Positions 35,780 through 48,229 of a stretch of DNA of 64,000 nt are shown in pieces. A program made the position numbers and the translations under genes. The notes beneath the pieces are model-generated. The model did not search any database. It was not told where the DNA came from and saw nothing but the letters and a program-made list of their open reading frames with translations. Within the stretch, counting starts at the first letter, position 1. Every line of letters begins with the position of its first letter. The stretch spans positions 11,355,260-11,419,259 of the forward strand of contig JARUPZ010000005.1 in the NCBI GenBank assembly GCA_031213475.1, in the 5' to 3' direction. Source of the DNA: Nereocystis luetkeana (lineage: Eukaryota; Sar; Phaeophyceae; Laminariales; Laminariaceae).

Positions 35780-38700
35780 CACTAGTGAAAAACCGGTGAT
35801 CTTCTATAATAAATTGGCAAGAAGCGTAGCCGAGGCCAACCTAGAGAAGTGGGAACCTTCCGGCATGTCTGGTTTAGATGGCGTGTCTAGTCTGGAAGCC
35901 AACGTGGGAAATGAGTAGAATATGCATATAGATAAGCTGCTGCTGCTGGTGATGATCCCGGAGAGGATCGAAGTCCTGGTGGAAAGGACGTGAGAGGAGA
36001 AGAAGAAGATGCCGCACCAGAAACAACAGCGATCCCCGCAGGGCCAAGTTTGAGCCGGACCTGGTAGATTCGCTTGGCACTGGTGGCGAAGGCTCTGGAG
36101 AGCAGCAGTTGCAGGGGCAACATCACATCCAGTAGCACAGTCAGCAACAGCAGCAGTCAGAGGATTGCTGTGGCTGTTGCGACGATGAAGCGCACGCAGG
36201 AACTACCGTCATTGCCGCCGCCGTCACCACCGTAGCCGCAACCACCGTCTTCGCTACCGCCGCTGCCGCCGCCGTCGTCTCGACCGCCGCGTAACCGTCG
36301 ATGCTGCAACACCCCAGGAGAGCCAGGTATCTGCCTGAATCTATCTGTGGGTTTGTTTCGCGCTGGCGAAGTAGAAGTAGAAAGTAAGAATATAAGGGAG
36401 GGTGAAGGGCGAGTATGTGTATCGCCGGGAGGAGCCGGGTTGAAGGTGGAGACCGCGGGAGCGAGGCTGAAAGTGTTTTGGGCAAAATTGTATTCCTTGA
36501 CTGCTGAAACACAGCGCCCGCAGGTGGTTGATGGAGGGGGGACGTTGCCCCCGAGGAAGGAGATGAAGGAGAGTGAGGATGGGCGCAGGGGGGGGGGATC
36601 TGCATCTGCTGTTCGGGATCAGCGCACGGGCGCGACAGGATGCACTGCCCTAAGCGAGAGAGCGTGAAAGAGAAGAGACCGAGTCGCCACCAGAAAGGAC
36701 TTACGTGCGCAACAGGCACGTTTGACTTTGTTGATTGTTTGCTGTTGGTAATTTCCGTTTTTAGATTGATTTTATATCGATTTGAGAGTGGTAGATAATA
36801 TCCGGACATACATTGCGATTGAGAATTGAGAATGTTGGAAATTAGAATGAGATGCACAGACGTGTTCGTATATACCTTCCCTCACTGAAGTTATTATGTA
36901 GACGATTGCAGGACAATGACGTCTGCCTGTTCTATAGTGGAGTGGTCGAGGGCTCTGGTTGGGCATCGATGCGAGTGCGAGTACGAGATGAAAGTAAAGT
37001 ATATGCGAAAGCGTAAAATTCGAGTTGTGGCTGAGGATTCGGGGGAGAATGAAGTATCGAAGACAAGTGCACAAAGTTGTCGCCGAGTTAAGTTGCATTG
37101 ATGTACTGGGCATGGAAGCCGATACGCGCTGATGCTGGATGTTTTTTTTATTGAGTTGTTTGCCCAGCACAGTACCATTATCCCCATCGCGTTGCTCGGC
37201 CTGCGGAGCACCACATTGTCAAGATGTATCTGGTGCAAGCATCTGTTTTTTATGCAATTATAGAAGAATGAACAATGAAGTTTTCGTTATAATATTCATA
37301 CTACTGCTGTATGCCTGCGACCGATACGTGGCGTTAATTTTATGTGGCTTTCAGCTCTTCCCTATCCAACCGTTTCCCCCCCCATTTAGTAGTGACTGAG
37401 TAGCTCAGTGGTCCATTCCTTCTAAGTTACGCCGAATGAGTGGTCTAGCAGGAAATGCTGTATAATTCCTAAGGGTGTGTCGGGGGTTCGAATCTCCACA
37501 AATTCGTAATTATTTGTGCGTTTCGAGCGTGCGCGCTGGAGACAATACGAATGATTATGACAGTGTGCCTCTAGAAGCCAGTAGCTTTTTTTGTCGAGGG
37601 GGGGGGGGCGGAGATCACTGTTACCTAGTTGGGCAAATATGGGCATGCGATGCAGGTTACGTTGTTGTCTGAACATCACGCTTACCGACAGGAAGAAAGG
37701 GATGGTGTGTATTAAAATACTCCTTGTTTGATGGCATGGTGTAAGAGAGGTACGCTGAACCAGATATGATGTGAGCTCGATGACCGCGCAAAGACACTTC
37801 GCCCTTTGATAACAACACTGGGCAAGTACAGGAGGAATAAATAATGTATGTGTTGAACCCTTGAGCCCCACTACGTATAGCAACACGTTAGTTTGCGGCA
37901 TTCCACATCTCGTTTTCGAGTTTTTGAGTTGATGTGTAGGACCACCCATTCCATGCTACTTGATACGTACCAAAAAGGCGAGATGTTCGTATGCGAACGG
38001 GGTAATATTCAATAAGAGTACAGCAGCAGAAGAAGAAGAAAGGAACGAGAAACATCCGGGTATATGTAGTGGTCGAGGAATGCATGGATTTGATGTGGGA
38101 CCAGATATTTTCGTTGACAAGCATCTGTTTATTTGCAGTGGCATTTATTTGAAACTTTAGTGGTAAAGAGGAGTTGGCAAGCTGTTAACGCATGGGAAGA
38201 GCAAAACACCCAATGCAGACCTGAGCGCTCGATTGCACGCCCGATCCCTTTTGTGTGTCGGGTCAATACTGCGGAGGCGACGTTTGATTCACCCAGGAGG
38301 ATAAGCTGGATGACCCGAGCTGCGGCCCCGCCACGAGACCGGACGGAGAGGCAGCCGCGGCGGAGGCAACAGCATGTTACAGCAGTAGTAGTGTCTGAGG
38401 TATCGGGGTGTTTTTTAATGAAATAAATGTGATTGCCCGTGAATCTGAATGAATAATTTTATTGTTTTTTGTTTTTGAATTGTGTTTCCGGTCGATCTGG
38501 ATTCCACGAGAGTTTTTGGTGTTTTCCGAGTGGTCGCAACGTCAAATAATTTTCTAGAGGGGAAACCTATGTGCTATCTCGCATAACCGTCACGATCTGT
38601 GTATCTATGGCGGGAGTAGGGGATAAGGGGAGAATCTTGTCCGGAGGAACGAGGTTCCTCGCGATCTCTGGCATTAAGTTTCTTGACTTGATTTTATTTT

Positions 38701-39402
38701 GATTGGCATGACCACTCCTCCTGTGGTATTTTTCTGATGGATTTTGTGATTTAGGTTTTGATGATACTGGAGAGAGACTAGGAAGCGCCTGGGGGCGTGT
38801 GCGGTCCAAATGAAAATGTTTTCTGACGAGGGGAGGTTTGGATAGAAATTCGGAATATTGAGAGAGAGCTTGGTAGGACTGAACACTGAAATGTCAGGGG
38901 ACGCATACGGTTCGGATTGAATGTTTTCGTTTTCGATTTTGGGCAACTAACCCGCTGACTAGTTGTCGACAGGATTGGAGTTTCTACAATTAATTACGTT
39001 CGAGTCAATTTGCGTTTTAGATCTCGAAAGTGGACGACTATATTTGAATCAATTCCGCGGACAATGCCGTTTTACCTGGCTGAATCCCGAGAAGAGTGCC
39101 GTTTTACCTGGCGTTGAATTTTGAGAGTTTTAAATGTTTGGAACAGAGAGGCTTTGGATTTGATCGTTTGAATAATGATATGAGAATTGGAGTGTTGATT
39201 CGAAGATTTGGTTTTTGAGTTGCAGATTGAATTTTTGAGTTTCTGAGTTTGGTATGTGGTGATTCTGAGATTGCGATCTATCAACCCTGCAATTTCGTGC
39301 CTTGTCATGCACCGGAGCAGGGGGGACATTAGTAGGGTCGTTTACAGTGTTGCCGACCTGGGGGGGTATTGGAGTATGGTCGTGTATAGTGAGCAGGGGG
39401 GA
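35780..39402 (+). other. Interior of the LTR element
   Basis: Just inside the 5' LTR is a short gag-like open stretch (KLARSVAEANLEKWEPSG, about 35,813-35,866) that soon meets a stop. The rest has many stops in all frames. The 238-codon minus frame at 36,141-36,857 is compositional. A tRNA-like relic is at about 37,394-37,505. Confidence 0.5.
37394..37505 (+). other. tRNA-like relic (A and B boxes)
   Basis: TAGCTCAGTGG (37,401-37,411) and GGTTCGAATCT (37,485-37,495) match pol III A and B boxes. They are 84 bp apart, the acceptor strands do not pair and the T stem is imperfect. A tRNA-derived SINE head or a pseudo-tRNA is likely. Confidence 0.4.
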
Positions 39403-39664
39403 TGTTGACTGTGCTCGAGAACACGATCCGTAAGATCCATCGTAGATTGAGGAGTTCCATGCTGAACAGGGATTCTGGTAGTAGGGTATTGGGATGTCGG
39501 GGTAACGTGTACCCCACCAATACCACTCGTTAGATGTAGCTCCGTATGAGGCGAGTTAGCTCGACAGCTCGGATGTATAATATAAGATGAGTTCCGTGTT
39601 ATTGTCTGGAGCAACCACGCGTTCCCGTGTCAGCTGCGCCTATACCTTTAGAGATCAATCAACA
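39403..39664 (+). repeat. 3' LTR
   Basis: The LTR is 262 bp. Relative to the 5' LTR it has a 9-bp insertion (GCGAGTTAG, about 39,550) and scattered substitutions, mostly toward the right end. Confidence 0.9.
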
Positions 39665-39669
39665 AAAGC

Positions 39670-41768
39670 CCTTAAGCTCTAAGATGTTCGGTGCGCGTGC
39701 GAAATCACAGCCCGGAACAAAGGAATACCTTATACCCCGTTCATAACGGCAAACAACCCTTGTACTTATAATAGTTTAAAAACGACAGGGGAGACCCCTA
39801 GTCTTGCTGCAACAATCGATGTATCTCAGCGTACGTAATCATGACCTCGTGTAGCCCATGTTCCTAGTCCAGCCATACCTAACAATATATGCTTCCGGAT
39901 CCGGAGGGATGGTGAAGATGTCTCCCCTATGGTTTAATAATGGGTACATATGCCATGTGCTGCTGTGTATGCTGTACATACTAGGGTATATTCTCCATGC
40001 TGTCTAGAACGCACGCACGTAGTACATCTTCTGTGGTATATACCCACGATAATTCTGTTTTTGTACTTTCAGTATGTCTACACGTACACAGAAGTGTGTA
40101 ATACCTGCTGTTGCGAGATGGTCGAGGCCCATCTCAACGATAACATTTGTATGATACTCCGCCAATCGTTTAACATATTTTGTTTGATTGGCATCTGATT
40201 GGTCGAAAAGCGAATCACCCATCAGGCATGTTGAAGAAAACGAAGGTCGAACTAAAACGAAGAAAACTAATTTGACCAGAAGTATTTTGGGAGTTATTTT
40301 GCTCTTCGTATGATTCAGACCAGGGAGTTCGTTCAAGTCGACGTGGCATGTTCCTGCAATCGAAGCAAGCCACGCAAACTTGAGCCTTGTTGTCGACTGC
40401 TTCACAGGTGAGATCCGTCGTTCCCTATAGACAGGGCCGCCTAAGCAGCCGCAGGGCGAAGCCCGACGGTCCCTAGCACAGAGTAGACCATCAGCGGCGC
40501 CTCCAACATTTATAAGGCCGTTGCCGGCGTCCCCGGTTGCTTGGTAGGTGGATCGCGTGCCTATTAAGATCGATCTTGTGGGTTCAAGTCTGGCCGAGTG
40601 CATGCTGGCATGGACTCTTTCTTGCATGCAAAATTGGTTAGCGGAAAGCGCGAGAGCGTGAGTTAGCTACATTCGATAAAAATCGACGAGCGGTGGGAAT
40701 GCTGAACCCTATGCGCCACAAAAAAAAGGCACGTAACGGGGGGGGGGAGGGACGACACCTGTGACCAAGGCTTGCCCAGAAGATCGCCGAGGGTCAAACC
40801 TCCTACGAGCTAGGCTGGAAAGTAAAGGTGATGTTGGAAAAAAAAAAAAACGCCGTCAGGCACCCAGTCTTTCATCCCTGTTTGCCTCGCGAACCACACA
40901 AGCACCGACCAGGTCACGACTTCGCCCAGGAAATCGATAGCTGTATCGCCGTCGCTGCGGCCTGTGTGGGGCTTCGGGGCTGCGCCAGCCGCCCAAGACA
41001 TCCCAAGAGCGATAGTCTCTCCGGTGGTGACGAACGAAACAACCGGCCGCTGCCTGCGGCGCCCCGGGGTGGACGCGGGCTGTCGCTCGCCTCGTTGGTT
41101 GCCCTCTGGTGTTCGTTGACGTTTGTGCGTTATTCGATCTCAATACAAATATACGCTATTCCTCGATAGGACCCAAACACAATGTTTGTCACGAAATTAT
41201 GTTCGAATCAAATCTTCTTTTTTTCCTATTCGATTATTACAAAAAAGGTTGCTCCTTTAGGTGGGCCCTTATGTATCTCGTGAAACCGTACTATGGGACA
41301 GATCACTACTCCTAGATGGGTACTGCCCACGCACGATAGTACTAGCTACCACGTCGTACCAGGTATCCCGTACCGTACAGTAGCAACTCGACTATACTGA
41401 CTACTCCTGATGTAAATAGAACCATATTTAATAGAGTCATCCTACGGTAGACAACGTCAACTACGGTGCAGGAGTTTACGCGATCTATTTCGAGGCTCGT
41501 CGCTTAAGGAGCCCCTTACCCCCCCCTCTCGGAAGATGTTTCAGAAAAGGGAACCTCTTACACTCTAAGTACTCTGACGAACAACCTCATACACACCCTA
41601 AGTACTCTGACGAACAACCTCTTACACCCTAGGTATACACCATGAACAAATCTAGCAGAACATGATTTGGTTTTCCAAGCATAGTTGATTATGAGGGCAG
41701 GTCATTCAGAAACCCAATTATTTCCACAACGTGGTGGTTACCCAGCTCGCAGCATGCGTCCGAGATAG
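39670..41768. other. Intergenic with SINE-like block
   Basis: A pol III-like block lies at 40,530-40,600 with A-box-like TTGCTTGGTAGGTGG and B-box GGTTCAAGTCT about 44 bp apart. Acceptor pairing fails, so a SINE head is more likely than a tRNA gene. The stretch 40,720-40,860 (AAAAAGGCACGTAAC, poly-G, then poly-A) resembles 9,270-9,410 in layout. No gene was recognised. Confidence 0.4.
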
Positions 41769-42905
41769 CACCTCGTTTTTCTGAGGCTCCTCGCCCGATT
41801 CAAGTTGGAGCAGCTCCACGCTTTATCGCAAACCCCGATTTAAGTGAATATAAAAATAAATCCAATACGCAACACAAAAACATAAATAAATAATCTGGGA
41901 TGACCTCACGACATTCGCCTAATAATTCGGGGCGATCAGCCCCAAAGTCAAAGGCAAATGGCCCAACCAGTGATACAAGCTCGCAGAAGAGGTACCACCT
42001 CGTTTTTCTGAGGCTCCTAACCCTCTAGTTTGAGCAGCTCCACGTATTATCGCAAAAATATAAATCCTGATTTGAGGAAAGGTAAAAACAAATCCAATAC
42101 CACGAAACACCGAACCTCAAGAAATAATCACGGATGACCTCACGACATTCGCCCAATAATACGGGCCGATCAACCATAAAAATAAAGGCAAATTGCCCAA
42201 CCAGTGATATAGCTCGCAGCACGCGTCAGAGGTAGCACCTCGTTTTTCTGAAGCTCCTCACCCGACTCTAGTTGGAGCAGCTCCACGTATTATCGCAAAC
42301 CCCAATTTGAGAAAAGGTGAAAACAAATCCAATAAGAAACACCACAACCTATAAAAATAATCAGGGATGACCTAACAATGCGGACAGATCAGTCCCCCCC
42401 AAAAAGGCAAATGGCCCAACCAGTATTATTTTAGCTCGCAACATGTGTCAGAGGTAGCACCTCGTTTTGCTGAGGGTCCTCACCCCACTCTAGTTGGAGC
42501 AGCTCCACGCATTATCGCAAAGCCCCGATTTGTAAAAAGGTAAAAACAAATCCAATACACAACACCAAAACCTATAGAAATAATTAGGGGTGACCTCAAC
42601 ACGTTCGCCCAATAATATTACGGACCGATCAGCCACACAATAAATGGCAAATGGCCCAACCAGTGATACAAGCTCGCAGCATGCGTTAGAGGTAGCACCT
42701 TGTTTTTCTGTAGCTCCTCACCCGACTCTAGGTGGAGCAGCTCCACGCATGATCGCCAACCCTGATTTGAGAAAAGGTAAAACTTAATCCGATACGGAAC
42801 ACCAAAACCTATTGAAATAATTAGGGAGGACCTCACGACATTCACCTAATATTAAGGACCGACCGGCCACAAAATTAATGGCAAATGAGCCAACCAGTAA
42901 TGCCA
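41769..42905. repeat. Satellite, five copies of about 230 bp
   Basis: Units begin CACCTCGTTTTTCTGAGGC (or variants) at 41,769, 41,996, 42,236, 42,458 and 42,696. Each contains TTGGAGCAGCTCCACG, AAACAAATCCAATA and GGCAAATGGCCCAACCAGT. Periods are 227, 240, 222 and 238 bp. It does not encode protein. Confidence 0.9.
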
Positions 42906-42967
42906 CTATCGCTGCATGCGCCCGACGGGGCTCCGAGGTGGCAACTGGCGAACTACCTATAATCGAT

Positions 42968-42970
<3 letters not shown>

Positions 42971-43002
<32 letters not shown>
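42971..43002. repeat. (TA)n microsatellite
   Basis: Sixteen TA repeats immediately follow the satellite block. Confidence 0.95.
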
Positions 43003-43006
<4 letters not shown>

Positions 43007-44276
43007 TAAACCGTACACCTCTGTCATATATATACGAATTTTACTTTAAACTACTTATTTCCGTATATCAACCTTCGGTCGATGAAACTCGACGAGGGGG
43101 GAAAAGGCTGAAATCCTCTCGCTATAAAAATACATATGACAAAGACCGTTAGAGTGATGGGGGGGGGGGTGCACTCTCTAGCATGCATTATCCGTAGTCG
43201 TACGACCATTGCCCGTCCCATCCCTTCAATATTGCGTCGGAGCACGTTGGGTTATCACCGACCAGGCAGATATTGTTTGCACCGAGCGCGAAGCGCCGTG
43301 AAGTGTTGGGCGAGTCGCATTAAGTGGGAGATTCATCCTACCAAGAACCGCTTAAGAGGCTGTTTTTTCTTGCACATGGATGCCAGCATCAATGAATTAT
43401 ATGTTTTTCCTCGTGTGGCCAAATCGTGAAATATAAATGGGTTTACTATGTAACTGCCCTGTGGGTTCCTTACCGTACACACACTGCGTGATACGGTCAT
43501 CCCCCTTGTGCGAAGTATGGGTTCTCCCAGCACAAATGATTTCTAACTCGACCGCCAACCGTGGTCACCGCCGAGCAAACGAACAAACTGAAACGGTACC
43601 CCGTCTGTCGAGCTCACGCAATCGGACGCGTGTTTACAGCGTCGTCGCCAACCGACGCCAACACACCCTCTTAATACCGGGTATAAATTGTAGAAGGCGC
43701 GAGGTGGGGGTGAAGCCTGTTGTGCGTTCTCGTATCTGACGTACGTCAACGGAGGGTGCAAATAACAACAAGAATACGAAACGCAGACTCTAACAAGATA
43801 GATACCCGGGTTGCACACGTAGGGAAGATATGGAGGTCCCTCAACTCGAGAAATTCACAAACAATAGGTTCATTACCCCTACCGCGTAGGGCGCCACTCG
43901 TCCGGTCATTCGATTAGCACGGGCTTCTTGCCGCTATTCGATTAGCACGGGCTTCTTGCCGCTAGTCGTTTGGCCCGCTTCGAATGCGAATCTCACCGTT
44001 TCCTGGCTTAGCAGACCTGAAAATGTATTTCAAGAAGGACTCCCTACCAAGTTTAGTCAAAGAGCACCTGCATAGATAAAATGATCTTGCCCGAAACGTG
44101 CTACCGCTATGGCAGCACGTGTCGAAATCACATTGTGGTTTGCGTCCGTTTCGTGTCCTGCTGGCGCCAGGCACTCGACAGTCCTGTCCTGAGCGGCGGG
44201 CTCTTCAGGTTGTATATCCCCCTACAAGGACCGAAACTATACAACGTCCTACCGCCGCAACATCGAAAACACGAAC
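43003..44276. other. Intergenic
   Basis: It includes a copy of the short repeat shared with 9,215-9,300 (about 43,085-43,130) and a small tandem duplication of ATTCGATTAGCACGGGCTTC near 43,910-43,960. No gene was recognised. Confidence 0.4.
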
Positions 44277-44373
44277 CTTTCAGTCTCCCTGAAATCAAAC
44301 TGATTGGGCGAGTTCTCAATGTCGTCGTTCCAATGGTTGTTAGACCTCTTCTTGTTGATGTATTCTTGCTTTT
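44277..44373 (-). CDS. Possible internal exon, unrecognised
   Basis: Between a CGACAG acceptor and an AAAG|GTTCGT donor lie 31 full codons (KQEYINKKRSNNHWNDD, then QFDFRETE) with protein-like composition. Neighbouring exons were not found. It is downstream of the transporter pseudogene on the same strand, so it is probably not part of it. Confidence 0.25.
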
Positions 44374-44556
44374 CTGTCGCAGCAGCTAAAAATATTGCGT
44401 AAAGCTGTCGCGTCAAGATAGTCTCGAATTTGAGTTTTTCTCGCGCTCCATTATTAGTAGTTCCTCAACCGTCGCCCATACGCTTCCAAGCCTCCAGTAA
44501 ATCGGCCAAACCTCCCAGCATAGAGATATATCCACCAAGCACCAAACAACGGCACT

Positions 44557-44823
44557 TCACTCCAAGTTTCCGTTGTCGTTTATCGTGTTCCAGCCAATGA
44601 CGGCAGCCACCAGCCTAATAATAGATGCCAGCACGTAAAATACAAAATGGTATTCAAAGGGGAAAGGGTGGTAGCCGTCTATGGAGAGGGCGAACAGTGC
44701 CGAGCAGGCCATGGGAAAGATTGACCTCGCCACTGATTCGATCGTTAACGAGAGCCCGTTAAGCTCAGCTCGCCGGGTTTGTCCCGCCGCGTTGTTGACG
44801 GTCAAGGAGGAGGCGAGAAAAAA
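44557..44823 (-). pseudogene. Pseudogene exon 9 homologue
   Basis: The exon has 88 codons and a stop. It aligns with exon 9 through RRAELNGLSLTIESVARS and SIDGYHPFPFEYHFVFYVL and ends WNTINDNGNLE. The two bases before it read AA (minus strand) where an acceptor AG is expected, so normal splicing into it is not possible. Confidence 0.85.
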
Positions 44824-46893
44824 TTGGTGTCGCGACGAAGACAAACAGAACGCCAAAGGAGTGAACGAAACCAACGGTGTAGACAAGCACAGGGAAGGTG
44901 GTCGGCGATGTTCAGGTCGGGATGCACAATAATAATTAGCGGGTGCCTGATACGGTAGGGATGCACCCTGTAGCTGCTCGTTTGCGTATATAGCTATCTA
45001 CCAGTACCAACACCTTGCTCGGAGAAAACACCGAAAACAAGGCACCCCGATGAAGAATCTCAGAACTTACCTACGCAGCCTTCAATGGTTATCGGCATCA
45101 ATTGGCGACAGCGGGCATGTCTTCAGGAGGTGGGGACTCCCTCCTGTTTCAAAAGTAAATTCAACGCCAGAAAATATTATTGTATACCCGTGCAACGACA
45201 ACAAACGGCATGAACCACCTTGGCCAAATTATTCCTGACGGCTGGGGCGTTTCAACTCAGGCACTGCTCGAAACCGTTTTATTGAAAAATGATAGTTTAA
45301 ATATTGACCAGCAGGCATTGGAATGAACATCGGACACCCCTCTTAAGAGTTCAGAGAGGAAACTGGACTACGAAAAGTGACCATTACAGAAGGGTGAATA
45401 TGTGACTGCGACATGACACCAGTTTTCATCTGACATTATGTTGAAGTTAATCGTCCAAAACGGGCGCATCACGAGGTTTGTCGCCTGTGGACTCTCGCGC
45501 TGGGCGTAGATGGTTGAGAGCACCGGGGTTATTACTGGATCACTCAATATTTTGATTTTTCAAAGAAATTAAACTTACCGGGGTTAATGTTCCTAATTGC
45601 GCGTTTGCTTGGACTTAAGAAGCGTCCTCAAGTGAGGAGCGTGTGAGGAATGGACATGTGCGCACCTCCCTTTCAGCAGCCTGCGTCGCTACTCATTTCA
45701 TGGCTCACGACATAAGTATTGAGGCGAGTACGTACAATCATGACTGCCCCACCTCGGTCATTCTCGGCGGCGGCTATACACCTGAAACTAGCGCTCGAGT
45801 TTCACCTCTATCGGATACATAGTGTCCGTGTATTTCGGAGACATATATAATACAAGTTATCCCTTGGGAGTGGCATGAGCGTAGCGTGTAAGAAGACTCT
45901 TGCCGAAATACGTATTTATTTTGTGGGTTGGTTTGAACTATTCCACCGATTGCAGTTGTATGTGCTGCAGTTGGGGCAATAGCTCAAATGTACCTGTTAA
46001 CAACCAAATAATTAATAGTATAAGGAAAATAGGAGTGGAACATGCAGATGAGGGTGACGCAAGAGAGCAGTTATATTGACCGAAACAGCAGGTAGTAAAA
46101 ACTATGTACTAAAGCTGTTATGAGATATGAAGGCGACATGATGAGCGTGATATGCAACTTCGACAGTAAGCACTTGCTCGACGAATCGCAGCGACAGTAG
46201 ACACATGTCCTGCGTCACCTAAAGGTTCGACAACGAACGAAACCTTTGGCGGACGCCCAAACCAACTACAACAGAAATCTCTCTAGGAAAAACGTCTTCA
46301 ACGAAGCGTAACAGTGGGCCCGGGGCCGGCGTGAAACGCAAAGAAGTCAAAACGAAGGCAGTAAGTAGTAGCAAACATTCCCTCGCAAGCGCGAATGTCG
46401 CTAATATCAACGGAATCACCACCCAAGGTAGATTGAAAAAAACAGGAGTTTTCGTTGTCCACAGAACCCAAAGAGGATGCAAAAAAGTCAGTTAGACCTT
46501 GTCACTCGCCAATGCACTAGCGTGTTGAAGGCGATGCGAAACCTAGGTGAAGAAACCACCACCGAAAAAAAATGAACCGGTCTGCTCCTCACGCTTGAAC
46601 TCAAAGTACACGCCGGCAGACTTGCAAGTACACGCACAACGGATGTTTGCTGAAAGTATTGAAATATTACAGACGCAGGCGCACGCTGCAACGAAACGCC
46701 CGCAAACACCTCTATATTCAGACCCCAGGCGCAGACCAAAGGCAGATCAGCTGTGTATGATGCTCTACCGGAAGATCATGATAGACACGAGAACAGACTT
46801 TAAAGTACGAAGATCTATTCCGAGCCCGAATCGAGGAGATCGACCGACACAGCCTTCCCGCTTGGCGGCGCTTTTCTCCAGTTCCACCCGAGC
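44824..46893. other. Gap with no recognised exon
   Basis: The missing exon 8 homologue was searched for here on the minus strand and not seen. An 87-codon minus frame at 46,219-46,482 is hydrophobic but does not align with it. Confidence 0.35.
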
Positions 46894-47061
46894 CTATTCG
46901 CCGAACTTCGCGTGGCGTTCGCCCTGAACTTGCTCGTCTTGGGCGACGAAGAGCTTGCTGGAGCGCTTGGAGCCCGAGATGTGCAGGGGGGGCTTGCACA
47001 GGACGATCAAGATGTCGTTGTCCTTGATAATGCCTTTGCAGTAGACACAATCCTTACGGAC
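46894..47061 (-). CDS. Terminal exon of a CxxC cysteine-rich protein
   Basis: A TTTGTAG acceptor is followed by 55 codons and TAG. The sequence starts VRKDCVYCKGIIKDND and continues ILIVLCKPPLHISGSKRSS. Third codon positions are overwhelmingly G or C, unlike the flanks, so this is genuine coding sequence. CVYC plus a later Cys suggests metal binding. The segment DC-x2-C followed by an isoleucine-rich strand resembles one in the exon at 49,569-49,719, so the protein may carry repeated modules. No family is recognised. Confidence 0.6.
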   Translation of the reverse strand, partial: VRKDCVYCKGIIKDNDILIVLCKPPLHISGSKRSSKLFVAQDEQVQGERHAKFGE

Positions 47062-47490
47062 CTACAAACATAAATTATAGACAACAAACCGACACCACAA
47101 AGGAGACATGTAATACTTGTTGAATACCACTCTTATTATAGTTGGTATGAGTTTAGTCGACCAAGACTTTGAAAAGTTTTCATGTCAAAGTCAGGTATAA
47201 TTATAGCTGATCCGTTTGAGCCAAAATCATGTGTATACTAAAACCAAGTAAAACACGCGCACCCGAGCGGTGTTCTGTCCATGAAAGGCGGGAAAAAAAG
47301 AAGCGTGCCATGTATGGCCTCCAAAATCTAACTCATTTAGTTTTCTTTAGGGTGTAGATACCACGGGCTTCACTTGGACCTGCAGAGAGTCACTGTTAAT
47401 AGACTTCGTTTGTTCTGCGACGGCGGGGGCGCGAAGAAGAGTATTTACTACGCCCCCCCCCCCATCGTTGACAGCTTAAATATTCTTGAC

Positions 47491-47541
47491 CGTCCTCGCG
47501 GAACTGCCCGCTGGGCACGAAAATATCTTGCCGTACCACAC
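47491..47541 (-). CDS. Possible small exon of the CxxC gene
   Basis: After GTCTCAG, 16 codons (VVRQDIFVPSGQFRED) run to a weak G|GTCAAG donor. Its entry phase agrees with the exit phase of the exon at 49,569-49,719. Its exit phase (1) does not match the terminal exon (0), so at least one more exon or another border is needed. Confidence 0.25.
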
Positions 47542-48229
47542 CTGAGACAAACTCGACGCGGGGGGGTTCAGATAAAGACCATGGTGATGTATGGACCACT
47601 GTGACCATAGAGAAAACAACACAGCAGCGGCAGCAGGACACAAAAACTATTCAATAACTGGAGCACGTCGCACACCCCAAAGAAGAAAGAACGTGAAACC
47701 AGCGTACTCATGTATGCATTTTTATGTGAATACGTACTTTGACGTACAATGTGTGCGTGCGAGTACAGAGTTTATACGTTGCGTAATGCAGAATAATTTC
47801 AACCGAGTGAGGGCAGACGCATACGGAGAGAAACAACAGCGTACGTGTGTGGCCGCTCTGATTGGCTGAAAGTTGGCCTAAATCCGTTGAAAGCTAAAGA
47901 TAGTAGAAAAAAACAGGTGTAAGTTGTCCTTTTCAAGCCAAAATCAGTTCCGAGGTCAGCCTGGACAATAGTAGGGCTCCTGGGGTGTGTGTTCGTACTT
48001 GGTTTTAAAGGTGTAACTGCTTTTGGCCAAAAAGTGGCCAGGTATATACCTGAGTTTGGCAAAAACACCTTTAAAAACAATTTAGAAAATACGCGTTGGC
48101 GTGCGATGTAGAGGCAAGAAGCACGAAAGGTAAATAGGAATGGGATGCGATTAAAGATATTGGCAAACCCTTACGTCTTTTTTCGCGGCAGAGACGGCGA
48201 CGGCAGAGTCGGCAGCAGCATAAAACATG

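Larger units (their letters stand above)
35527..39664 (+). mobile_element. LTR retrotransposon with intact ends, no pol recognised
   Basis: Two direct repeats of 253 and 262 bp bound about 3.6 kb. Each LTR starts TGTTG and ends CRACA (TG..CA). The five bases before the left LTR (35,522-35,526) and after the right LTR (39,665-39,669) are both AAAGC, a perfect target-site duplication. A purine-rich GAGCAGGGGGGA (39,391-39,402) abuts the right LTR, which sets plus orientation. No reverse transcriptase or integrase motif was found inside, so this is probably a nonautonomous (LARD-like) or decayed element. Confidence 0.88.

Noticed and set aside
36141..36857. 238-codon minus-strand open frame inside the LTR element
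   Set aside because: It is built from low-complexity GCC/GTC and CCT runs and shows no retroelement or other domain.
37394..37505. tRNA gene (A and B boxes present)
   Set aside because: The boxes are 84 bp apart, the acceptor strands do not pair and the T stem is imperfect.
40530..40601. tRNA gene with B box GGTTCAAGTCT
   Set aside because: Box spacing is right, but acceptor and T-stem pairing fail; a SINE head is more likely.
40828..41169. 113-codon plus-strand frame
   Set aside because: It starts in a poly-A run next to a SINE-like block and has no domain or codon bias.
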